A DNA stretch of 64,000 nucleotides from Siphonodentalium dalli (Eukaryota > Mollusca > Scaphopoda > Gadilida > Siphonodentaliidae), in the NCBI GenBank assembly GCA_032622095.1, contig CP136062.1:159894875-159958874 (forward strand), written 5' to 3'. Positions 21,660 to 33,800 of this stretch are shown piece by piece; the first letter of the stretch is position 1; each line of letters opens with the position of its first letter. Position numbers and translations under genes: made by a program. The notes under the pieces were generated by a model that worked only from the letters and a program-made list of their open reading frames with translations, did not search any database and was not told the origin of the DNA.

Positions 21660-21845
21660 ATGGCAAAGAAAAATAAATCCACAATTTCGTCAGATAGTGT
21701 GAGAGGTCGTCAGAAGGGGAAGAATGTGAAGATTAACCCATTCGAGGTGAAGGTGAACAGACAGAAACATGATGTGTTGGGGAGGAAGGTTTCAAAGCAT
21801 GACAGAGGACAGCCTGGCTTATCAAGGTCTAAAGCTAATAACAAG
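21660..21845 (+). CDS. NOP14: NOP14 exon 1
   Basis: 62 codons from ATG; contains NPFEVKVNRQKHDVLGRK and GQPGLSRSKANNK. Donor AAG|GTTATA, which is weak. Ends in phase 0. Confidence 0.92.
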
Positions 21846-24800
21846 GTTATAATCCTATTTATTATATGCTCAACAATAGATTATAGAAGAAATCGCTAAC
21901 AGATAATAATCGTTATCCACCGCTAGCGGTGAAGATATATAAAATTACACTTTCATTGTAGCTTTGTCGTTACGGACGTCTATGATGTAACTGATATTTC
22001 TTGAATAACTATCAACAAATTGTAAAATGTTAACCATATATAGTAGCATTAGTATAATTCTATTACGAAGTATTATATTTGAATGTGACCCGGTTATAAT
22101 GGGTATATGCACAGCATGTTTAAAATTAAAATAAAATCTAGTGTTTTTGAGTGGATACCGAATATTATCTCATTCGTAATCGCGACAAATGTTTATTTTT
22201 CACTCTTTGCAAGCAACTCGCGAAAAATAGACATTTCGCGACCTGATTTCCATTCTGTCCTAAGTGCATTTTTTGTGTTTCGATTTTTAAATTTCAAAGT
22301 TCTGGAAATTGGTTGTTATTAGACTTATGGTGGATATCCTGGTATCTGCCGAGAAATCAGTATTCATTCTGCCAATAACCATCAACTTCGATAAGGAGAT
22401 GCTCTTTCTTATGATATTTCGACCAGATTCGGGAGGTGGGGTGCGATTTTTTGCATTTAGCACAATATGGACTCAGTCTTAGTAGAATATTTTTCGTGGG
22501 ACACTATGGAATCGGAAATTTTTTCAGGACCGGTCTGTTCCAAGTGGTGATTATAAAAGAGATAATACGCACTTGGGACAACATGAAGAAATATTTAGTC
22601 TCAATTTACCGTATAACATGATAGAATTAGAGATTACAATGTGAGCAGAGTGTGATATGTGCGCTCTTTGGAACAGTTAGCCAGCACATCGACATAGAAA
22701 CAAGCATTTTGAATTGGTGTTGTATGGAAAGCACGCGAATCTTGATGATATATTGCATACGTAATGTTGATATGGCTTCATGGAATGTACTCTTCGTTAA
22801 TGTTACATTGCAAATTTGACGCGTATATATTAGTCCAGGAGATATTGGTCGACATCTGCACCCCCACCAGGACTCAACTTCACCCCACTAATTTTCTTTC
22901 GTAATGTCTCCTCTAATTTGTTTCGGTTGTTAACAAGAAAAAAAGTGGCCGCAGAGACTCCAGACAAGATGGCGTCCATCGTGGCGGCCATTTTGTTTAT
23001 ATGCATCAGGTCTCTTTGATTATAGTAAAGATTATATAAAAAGCGGTCTTGTTTTCCACTCGATTCGTTATGCTAATATACAACCCTCACAAATTAGCCA
23101 AAAGTCCGACACCAGAATCCAATATGGCGGCCAAGATGGCCCTGAAATGTGAATATATGCTATTTTTCTTACATTTTACCACCTTTCGTTTGTCTCTATG
23201 GGAAAATATTGGCAACTTGGAGTGAATTTATACATTTATCGTATAGAAGAGTCATTGACGAACACAATGGGATCATAATATACATTCATAGCGGGATAGT
23301 TTTGTCCAATAACAAGTTTCCCAAATGCCGGTATAATAGGTCAAAGCCGAACCAACACTAATAATGCGATGTAATGTTTCGAATCAATGAAAGTTATTGC
23401 TATCATAACAACACCCATGCATATATATGTGCAGGAGATACTCGAGCTAGGATTTCTCTTATACCTGAGTTGTGGAATATTTATCCAAATCCAAGACGGC
23501 TGCCAAAATGGCCACCAGAAATAGAAAAATCGCCAAAAATTGTGGTGAAGTATAGTTAAGTGACAAGCGTATGCAGAATGAAATTAACAGAACTTTTGAA
23601 TTGTTTGCGAGATATTTGATTTTAGCTACCCCTCCCCCAAACAAGTGTTTGATCGAAAAATTATATATTTTTGATAACGATTTTACAGCAGTTTATCGGA
23701 TTCCCAAATTTCTAACATTAGGGGTCACCATATGTTCTTCTTCCTATTTACGTATTTATACAAGGTTCCGATTTCGTGGCTATATTTTTATTTGACCGAA
23801 CCATCAGTAAGAGTACCCATTTCTGGCAATTGGCACTCCATATACCACTACTAAGATTTTCGCGATTTCGAGTCGCCATTTCGACGACCTATACTTTGAA
23901 ACTATCACAAATTTAGACGAAATAACACAATGAGATAATGATAACATATATCATTGTGCGTATGTTATACTTTTTTTCTGGTTCTTTCCCAGTATAAACC
24001 ATCTCGCAGTTTTTACCAGCATCTTAAAATAACCTATTGTGAGTTGGGAACACTTAGGCGAAGTACTTTCATTATACCATATCAAATAAAAGTTCCCCAG
24101 ATCTAAAATGGCGCCCACAATGGCGGAAAGATTTTGAAAAATCACCGAAATTCCCTCATATTCACATCATTGGGCATTATTTTCGAGACAACTGCACACA
24201 TGCGGACAGTTGATTTGGAAATACTGAGGTGAAGTAATTACCTTGCATCTCATACAATAAATTGTTTTCCAAATCGAAGATGGCGGCCAAAATGGAGACC
24301 GAAATTTGAAATCAAGCTCACATTCCTTTACTTTCTTACGATGGTCGTTATTGTTACGCGAATTCTGCCCACAATTACATGTTCATATGGAACATTGATA
24401 TGAAGTATTCATTTGAGTTTGGCAAACTCTCACAGTCAAGATGGTGGCCAAACTGGCGACCAGAAATTGAAAAGAAGTCGATATTATCACATACTAATTT
24501 CAACTTTTTGTCATTATATCGATACGTATGGACGATACTGTACATACTATAGGTCATTTATTAGTTTCAACATAAGTCGTAGCCTTCTGGAAAGATGAAA
24601 ACCCACAATTAATCATCGCGATGTGGCATTTCAAAACCCATTGTCCACCATAAGCGCCCATAATGGCCATTTAGGTGCGCCAAATAGCCATAGTATGGCC
24701 TCCAAAAATCAAAACAACAGTACCTGAGCTTATTCTGATTTGCCACATTCAGCATTATCTGCATGGACCAGTTTCCGTCTCTTCGTCAGATTAATCTATC

Positions 24801-27800
24801 TCCATCACACCATCACAGTTTTCTACACTTCTTTTTAGAAAGGTCCCACTAATCGGAATATTTCAAACAATACATATGCCGGTGTCCAGCTCATGTGTTT
24901 GTCTCGAAAGTTGGGAATTCTTATCCTTATTCTTGGCGATCTTCATTCGTGGTATAGCTTATGGTATAATTCAGATGCTACATATGGGATCTGAGTGTTA
25001 TTTTGTGCGATAAACTAGAAAGGAATGTGGTCGATGCGTATACTAGCTTTCAGAAGGACCTCGCTATCTGCGTATTTTCAGCTTTGGTGACCTAATGGGG
25101 ATAACAACATATACACCTGGTGATCTTACCAAACAGCCACTTCTCAATATATGGATCATCAATTCACATACTCATCTAATGCACTGACGTACCCGGACAA
25201 CTTATGTATATGGCTTCGAATGTTGAATGCCAGACATTTGACGGATGCCTTTCTGCTAAGACGTAGAAGACCATAATGCATAACATACCCACACGTCTTG
25301 ACCATGAACAAATGAAAAATCTTGTTGCGCACAGCAATTGTCTCATCGAACAAATTCAAGCAGATAATAACAATACGCACGGTGCTAGTTTGTGGGCATT
25401 TGTCATGATAGTGGAATTGAAATTGGACCATGACTGCACCGCCCTTCTTTGGATATGTTTTAGATTCAGACATGATCTCATGTGTGGCTTTGCTTTCCTT
25501 GTATGTTAAGATTGTTCCCATCCGTTTGGAAGCCGTTCACAATCAACTGGACCAGGCGTGTACCACTGGCTACTACTATATAAGCCCCACCCAGACTGGG
25601 GTGTAGTCTTAAAGACGATGCCTTTCATAGTTGGTTGATATGTCATACACACACTGGGTGGTGGTCGGTATGGTTCAAGAAAGTACAAATGCCATCAACA
25701 CAAGGGTGAAATGTTCAACGCGAAGAACATCCAGAGGAATGTTACGTTGATGAGATCTTGCATTCAGTTCAACATACGTTGGGTACACCAAGTGATTTCT
25801 TGGCAACATCACCATTCCGACCATTTTACAATGGCCAATTTATTTCATTCCCACTATCATGGCGTATGTCCACAAACTAACACCGTGAGTATTGTTCTTC
25901 TCTGCCGGGAGCTATTCGACGAGACGACTGCGGGACATCACACAGTTTCCTTAGGATCATGGTCAAGAAATGTGGGTAGTCGGTACATTATGGTCTTCTC
26001 CTTAGCAGATATACATCTATCCAAGGGAATTAGACAGCTAGCAACCTTCGAAACAATGCCGAAGTTGTCCACATATGCCAATGCGTTCGCTAAGTTTGTG
26101 AGTTGACGAACCATCTATTGAGAACTGACTAGCTAATTGGTTCGCCAGGTGTACGTGTCGTTATCCACATGGGGTATGAGACACATACATAGAGATGACA
26201 TTATGCAAGTTTGTATACTCATCGACCATATGCCTTTCTAGTTCAAGATGACGCACAAATCCCATATTTAGTATATTTAAAATCGTAAGCTAGACACCTG
26301 AGAATGAATTGTTTGAAACGTTATGATTAGAGGGACCCTTCTCCCAGGAGGTGTTGAATACTTTGTCGGTGTGAGCGACCCAGATTTACCAGACAAAGAA
26401 ATGGAAGCTGGTCCAGATAATTATGGACGTGATGTGGCAAATCAGAATCTGTTATCAGGTAATTGTTCTAATATTACTGTTCGGCGCACCTACGGTTACG
26501 GCCATTATCGGTGCTAAGTGGAGAATGGATTTCGAAATGCCACATCGCGATATTAATGGTGGGTTTTCGACTTTCCAGAAGGATACGAGCCATTTTATGC
26601 ATTTTGATACGTATTAAGTTAAACTAATAGATTGTTTATGTACAGTTTCGTCCACACATATTGATATTATGACAAAAAGTTGAAATTAGTATGTGAAAAT
26701 ATCCATTTCTTTTCAATTTCTGGCCGCCAATTTATCCGCCATCTTGACTGTGAGTATCAATTGCCAAACTCAAATGAATACTTCATATCAATATTCCATT
26801 TCAACATGTAATGGGGGGTAGAAATCGCGAAACATTAACGCCCATCGTAAGAAAGTATAGGAAGTTAAGGAATGTAGGCCTGTTTTAAAATTTCGGTGGC
26901 CATTTTGGCCGCCATGTTCGATTTGGAATTTTTTTTCTTGTACCTCAGTATTTCCAACTCAACTGTAAGCATGGGTGGAGTTGTCTCGACAATAGTATCT
27001 AATGATGTGAGGGCATTTCGGTGCCATTGTGGCGCCATTTTGGAAACTTTTATTTGGATATGGTACAATGACAGTTCTTCGTCTAAGTGTTCCCAATTCA
27101 CAATAATAAGCAGGTGTGGAGTTGTCGTGACAATAACGCTCACTGATGTTAAAATCAGCGATTTTCTGCAATTTTTCTAATTATGGTGGCCATTTTGGGT
27201 GAATATTCCTCAACTCAGGTATAAGAGGAATCATAGCTCGATTATCTCCTGCACATATATGCATGGGTGTTGTTATGATAGTAATAACTTTCATTGATTC
27301 GAAACATTACATCGCGTTATTAGCGTCGATTCGGCTTTGACCTATTATATCGGCATTTGGGAAAACGGGATATCGGACAAAAATATGCCACAATTAATAT
27401 ATATTATGATCCCATTGTGTTTGTCAATGATTCTTCTATACGATACATGTATAAATTCACGCCAAGATGCCAATATATTCCCATAGAGACAAACAAAAAG
27501 CGGTGAAATGTCAGAAAAATAGCATATTTTCACATTTCGGCGGCCATCTTGGCCGCCATATTAGATTATGGTGTCGGACTTTTGGCTAATTTGTAAGGGT
27601 TATGTATTGGCATAACGAATCGAGCAGAAAACAAGACCGCATTTGATATAATCTTTACGATAACGGCGATCAAAGAGACCTGGTGCATATAAAATAATGG
27701 ACGCCATGATGGGCGCCATCTTGAATGGAGTCTCTGTGGCCACTTTTTGTTCTTGTTAACAACCGAAAAAAATTAGAGGAGACATTAAGAAAGAAAATTA

Positions 27801-30800
27801 GTGGGGTGAAGTTGAGTCCTGGGGTGCAGAGGTCGACCAATATCTCCTCGACTACGTGTGTTTCTTTTCGCGGGAAAAATTTTCTCTGTTCGATCGCAAC
27901 TTGAGTTGCAACCTGTTCGATGTGAGAGAATTTAGCAAAATATTTCAGTTCCATCCTGTAGTAAGTGACAGTTCGTAAAGCCGAACTGCACATAGAACAA
28001 CATCGATCTGAATAATTATCTGTTGTATCTGAAACTCAAGATAGAATTCATCTTTGTTTTTAAAAGACAGGATATAACTGGCTTTATAAGTATTTTTTAG
28101 TTATAGGACATAATGGTTCTAAGAAATAGTGTTTTTATGCAGAACGGACAGAAAAGAATAGCTAATATCGCCGCGAAAACAACAGATACCGCTTAGGGGC
28201 CGGTACCGTTAGACGCGGAATTTGATGCCGACTCCAACGATACCCATACGGACGTTTCGTACCAGCATGTCACTTAGGACAGAATGGAAATCAGGTCGCG
28301 ATTTGTTTTCGTCACTCATGAGATAATTTCCAGTATCCACTAAAAACACTAGATATCTTCTATTTATTTGTATGCTTTATATCCACATTGAACATAAAGT
28401 AATAAAAACATCTTATTATAAATTTTACCTTCTGTAACAGGGGGTGGGCCAGGATACCCACCGATATAATGCAGAATGGGGTCCCCAGAGGGTGAATTTA
28501 GTGATGCTAGCTCGCTTGCCTTTCATTTGCTAATTCACCGTCTGGGGACCTCATTCTGCAAATGAAAGGCACACTAAACTCAGGCTTGATGCAGCTTGTT
28601 GTAGTCCAATGGTAGTTTTCTGTTCAACTTTTCACCCAACAATAGATCAAACATCTACATGACAGTAGTTGTATTCCCAGAGGGAAATGACATTTATTGC
28701 AAACATTAATTTCTTTTATGGTTTTGTCCTTCAGATCCTTCGGCTTCAGTTTGAAATAATTCTGTTTTGTAGACACAATTTATTGTATCGAAACTTGAGG
28801 CAACGTGTTAGATTTCCTAGGAGAGAGACAGGAAAAAAAATTAGAATATTCTAGGAATTCTGTCGCAGACAACTGGTCGCACAGAATTGCATCCATTTAA
28901 GAATGTAATATACCGGTTGTTTTAAAGTTTATGTTCATACATGTAACACTATATTTTATTGTGCATAACGGCAGCTATATGCAAAATCTACACTGGATTT
29001 TATTTGTATAAACTGCATTGGATATCTAAAATTCTAAACATAATCAATTGAGTTCCACATCTAGTGACCAAGCAACTTGTAGACAGCCCATATATTGTGG
29101 ATACAAATTACAAATTTATGCGGCGATTAATCACCGTCACGGGTTGAGATCAAAGCAGCAAACGTCTATTCTGAATGGCATAAATCCAAAACTACCTACG
29201 TTGGCAACTTTGTGCTTCAATGACAACGCAATAACGCTGATTCTAAAATATCCGAATCAGCGGACCAATTCGGTGTCAATATCAAAATTTGTGACTGATA
29301 TCAACATCGAATCTAATCTCGAATATTCACAGGTCCTTAACATGTACTATCGGGATCCAAATAAACAGACCAGTACATTTATTAATTTTTCAGGAAAAAT
29401 CCACCCTGTATGGTCCTTATTTGGGTCTGTTTGTTTATTAAAATCCACCCTGTATGGTCCTTATTTGGGTCTGTTTGTTTATTAAATTCTGACACCATAA
29501 TGCTACCAATAATCAAATGGAATTGTAAAATGTTTGTGATGATCGTATATTTTCTTGAAAATATTGCAATACATGTTGCTTTTCTTGATAGTATAACGGA
29601 AGTTGTATATTTAACCCTTTACCCAACAGAAGGGCCCTGTGCCAATGCATTCTCTTATATATGCGAGTCGACCATAGGTCGCCTCGCATATATAAGAGAA
29701 TGCATTGGCTTAACACATTAAAAATTATAAAATTGTTAAAGAATGTAAGATTTTTTTTAGGCCAATGCATTCTCTTATATATGCGATGCGACCTATGGTC
29801 GACTCGCATATATAAGAGAATGCATAGGCACAGGGCATAACTGTAACTATCACAATGTGGTCAAGGAGCCGGTTCCAATGATATCCATATTTGTATGGTT
29901 CTATTGAGACAGACCGAAGATATTTTAGGCTGTTGAAGCTTTATTTGGCCGGTTTGTTGGGTAAAGGGTTAAGCAGGTATAGAGGAAGTTAAATGCTATT
30001 ACTAGGTTTGTTCTCTCCTGGAAGCTGATTGTGTTGTACAATGGTCAAGCCGTCCCCAGAGGGTGAATTTAGTGATGCTAACCTTGACAGCGGGCTAGCA
30101 TGATCAAATTTACCCTCCGGGGACCTCATTCTGCTTAGATATAAGCAGAATGAGGTCCCCAGAGGGTGAATTTAGTGATGCTACCCTTGACAGCGGGATA
30201 GCATCATAAAATTTACCCTCCGGGGATCTCATTCTGCTTAGTCTCATCTTTTGGGAAGTATCTAGGAGGCCTAGGATCAGATTTCAGTTCCACAGTTGAA
30301 GTTAGTGATGTTCACCTCACCCATTTGACACCTCAATTATTCATTTTATTTTCTACAAATTAGGGGATATAGAAACTGAAAAGAAGGGAGAAAGTAACTG
30401 AAAAGAATGTTAATTTGAGACTATAGATACTTTTTAGAAGATGAGGCCTAAGCAGAATGAGGTCCCCAGAGGGTGAATTTGGTGATCTTAGACTGCTGTG
30501 TGGGTTAAATTCACACTCTGGGTACCTCATTCTGCGAATGTCAGACACATTATAATCCAGACATGTTTGTTGTGATTTATTCTTCTTTCTTCAGAATGTT
30601 AGTTACTTTATAAATATGTTATAGTGACTATTAAAGACATATTATGGACTTGTTCGGGTGCGTGAAACTGATAAGTTAGTACTCAGGCATTATGCCAACC
30701 TGGGGAATGTAGCATTCTACTAACTTCGCCGAAATTTCGAAGAAGTCGACCATATCACTCCATAGAAAACATCATCTGAACTATGCTCAATTGTAAATAT

Positions 30801-33800
30801 TTACATCTCCATTCAGGACGCAACTATTCCCGATAAACTAACACAAATGATTTCGCCATCTAGAGTCATTGCATTTAATTAATATATCAGAATGACGGTG
30901 TGTGTATTGTCAATTTGGATTAATATTCGTAAAAATAACTACTTTGAGCAAGATTATTCTCCATTTCTATTTGATCACCCTACAGGAGTGTTTCACATCA
31001 CTTTAAGCTTGAATATCTGTATAAGAAATACAATGCATGTTCTTCAAATGTATTTCATGTACAACATCCTAAGCTGGTTATACATCCAGAGTTTTTCACT
31101 TCCAGAGAAAAGAAACATTGTTGAAAGAGTATAAAAACCGATTTAAATCGAACACGTTTGTGGATAAGAGGATAGGAGAGGGCGATATGAATCTGTCTTT
31201 AGAAGATAAGATGGTGAAGAGATTCGCTGCTGAGAAACAGGTACGTCTATTACATGGCCGGGAGCCTCGTGATTTACTCTAAAATGTCCGCAAGCTATTA
31301 GACTAATGACATACAGTTGTGCCCTAAATAATCAACTCCTTAACCACAGCAGAATTATGGGTAACTTTTCAGGATTTAGTCGGAAATATGGCTTGTTGCC
31401 ATTCATCGGAAAGCTCTCCCCGAGAGCTTTTCAATGAATGGCAACAAGCCATATTTTCGACTAAATCTTGAAAAGTTACCCATAATTCTGCTGTGGTTAA
31501 GGAGTCGATTACTTAGCGCATTACTGTATCCCAACAAATATTTTCAGATCCTGTAAAAATTGGATATCAAACAAATTTATTTTTAAGGAGATTTTAGCTT
31601 TCAAATTTCACAAACCTTGAAATATGGTAACCGAAGTCTCTTGAACACCGATATCTTCTCACCAGTCACATATATATCGGGACGGGATTCATACTGAGCT
31701 AGCAAAAGTTGATGCATAGCTCATTCACTATCTGTTTTGGTTGAGTTATATACTTGATGAAGATGATGAACACATATTTTGGTGTGAGACATCTTGCCGC
31801 CATTTTCAAGCAAATTATGGCATCATGCCCAATAAAATTATACCTGTGTTTGGGATCCCACCCTCTCTGAGAATTAGGGTAGGTAGGTAGATTTTTTTCT
31901 TCTGTGATATTTGGTTACATTTATTTGTGATTTTATGTGAACTGGTCACTAACATATAACTCATGTTATACAAATGGCAATGGGTTGGTTTTGGATGAAA
32001 AACATCATTTCGCTATCCCAATATCTTGGCTGGTGTTTGTAGAAGCAGACTTGGACTACTTGGTCAATTGCCAATGTGGGGGGGGGGGGGGGGGTCATGT
32101 ATTTTATAGCCCAATAAAACACACCATACAGTGAAACGCAGACACATCTTAATGACCTCAATATATAAATATAGTTCATATTTTAGTTGGGTGTGTTCTT
32201 TTTAATGGAAGGAAATTTTGTATTTGTATTTAATTTTCAAAATATGAGCAATGAAGCTTGTATAATGACTGTCCATAATGTGTCAGCTTGTTGGGCCTTA
32301 TGCCATTTTCAAGCAAATTATGGCATAAGGCCCAACAAAATTATACCTGTGATCGGGATCCCACCCTCTCTGAGAATTAGGGTAGGTAGGTAGATTTTTT
32401 TCTTCTGAAGTACATGTATTGTGGACATTGAAATTGTATTTGATCTGAAAGTACTTAGGATGATAAAATTCTATGTGTATCAATTAAGTTTAGGTATATA
32501 ATCCAATAGAGTGTCAAAATATATTAATTTGATAATTTTATTTGACAAAAACTCAATATCTGGGCATAGAGGTGATGTAGATTTACTGTAGGCCCAATAA
32601 AATGTTTAGGGAAAGAACCTTTAAGAAAGGGTATGTAGAGAGACCCCAAACACATATTTTTAATTTTGGCCTATGTTCCCATTCCTGAATTATAAATATG
32701 TACATAGTCTGTGTGTTTTACTCTAAATCCTGTTTGCTGCTTGGTCAATAGTCCAAGTCTGCTTGTACGAAAACCAGCTAAGATATTGGGACAGCGAAAT
32801 GCTGTTTTTCGTCCTAGATCGCCTCATTGCCATTTGTATGACATGAGTTACGCCCAGGGTTGGTGGTGTGAATTCTGGTCTATTTTACTTGATTTTACAA
32901 ATCGGTACCTAATGCTATATATATCAGAAAGAGTGACATCTTATGGTGATAATGGTGTATAATAATCTAACTTTCATGCTAAATTATACACAGAATATTC
33001 CAGTTTATAAGGACTAACATCGGTTTGTTTACGTTTTAACTGAAAGCCGAAGTGTTCCGTAATATTCTCGGCTAAGTTCGGCTTCTACACAATTGTGATA
33101 TTTGGTTACATTTAATTGGGATTTTATGTGAACTGGTCACTAACATATAACTCATGGTAATGGGTCGGTTTCGGACAAAAAAATTACATTTCGCTATCCC
33201 AATATCTTGGCTGGTTTTTGTACGAGCAGACTTGGACTACTTGGTCAATTGCCAATGGGGGGGGGGGGGGGGGGTCATGGTTTTATAGCCCAATAAAACA
33301 CACCATACAGTGAAATGCAGACACATTTTATTGACCTACAATATATAAATATAGTTGATATTTTAATTGGGTGTGTTCATTTTAATGGAATGAAATTTTG
33401 TATCAAGGTTCACCACCACAATACAGAGGTCAAGTTCGATTTTGGGTTCTGGCCACATATTGTATGCTGAGCTACGGCCCTTAATGGATAGTTTTTATAT
33501 AGAGCTTAATCACATAAGTCTCCAAGCGCTTGGGTGAGGAACCCTTATAATTTTTTTTTTTCTTATAACAATCTGAGCTAGGGATCTTCTATTAAATTAT
33601 CATTTGTAAAGATATAATTTATTTGTTTTTAATTTTCAAAATATGAGCAATGAAGCTTGTATAAATTGCCTCTTTTTTAGAAATCTGAGCGAGGGAGCTT
33701 GTATAATTTACATCTTTTTTAGAAATCTGAGCGAGGGAGCTTGTATAATTTAGCTGAGGAGGAGGAGCTGACACATTATGGACAGTCGTTAGCTGACATA

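Larger units (their letters stand above)
22831..27854. mobile_element. Large (~5 kb) imperfect palindrome / foldback element
   Basis: Ends TAGTCCAGGAGATATTGG and CCAATATCTCCTCGACTA. The arms (22831 to about 25510 and about 25680 to 27854) pair along their length. Examples are CACCCCACTAATTTTCTTTC and its complement, AGTCCGACACCAGAATCCAA and a variant complement, ACTAGAAAGGAATGTGGTCG at 25015 against 26222-26244, and ACAACTTATGTATATGGCTT near 25198 against 26064-26080. Each arm contains a degenerate tandem series of ~170-bp units centred on AAGATGGCGGCC. The centre (about 25560-25640) has TATATAAGCCCCACCCAG. The left arm has about 0.5 kb extra sequence near 23560-24000. No recognisable transposase. 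Confidence 0.8.
22137..28358. mobile_element. Putative outer TIR element around the large palindrome
   Basis: The sequence from TCTAGTGTTTTTGAGTGGAT at 22137 through about 22265 (including GCGACCTGATTTCCATTCTG) is repeated in inverse at about 28266-28358, ending in CACTAGAT. The same ends occur in intron 6 (40658 and 43412). The arms between these ends and the inner palindrome do not pair clearly, so this is an outer element into which the palindrome inserted, or a decayed larger palindrome. Confidence 0.5.
21846..31105 (+). other. NOP14 intron 1 (9.3 kb)
   Basis: No exon seen. Holds a large inverted-repeat composite (22137-28358), a family A MITE (28469-28588), a 44-bp tandem repeat (29397-29484), a TTAA hairpin element (29611-29972) and a family A composite (30043-30567). 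The remaining spacer (28590-29390, 30570-31100) is AT-rich and plain. Confidence 0.7.
31241..33722 (+). other. NOP14 intron 2 with local segmental duplications
   Basis: Contains a Tc1/mariner-like MITE (31312-31528); three copies of a ~330-bp segment (31910-32260, 33090-33405, and an inverse partial copy at about 32720-32850); two copies of a hairpin-rich block with GGGTAGGTAGGTAGATTTTT (about 31795-31905 and 32299-32406); two poly-G runs; and fragments of exon 3. Confidence 0.7.

Noticed and set aside
29048-29485. 145-codon frame in NOP14 intron 1
   Set aside because: No ATG, no recognisable domain, and the 3' part is a 44-bp tandem repeat.
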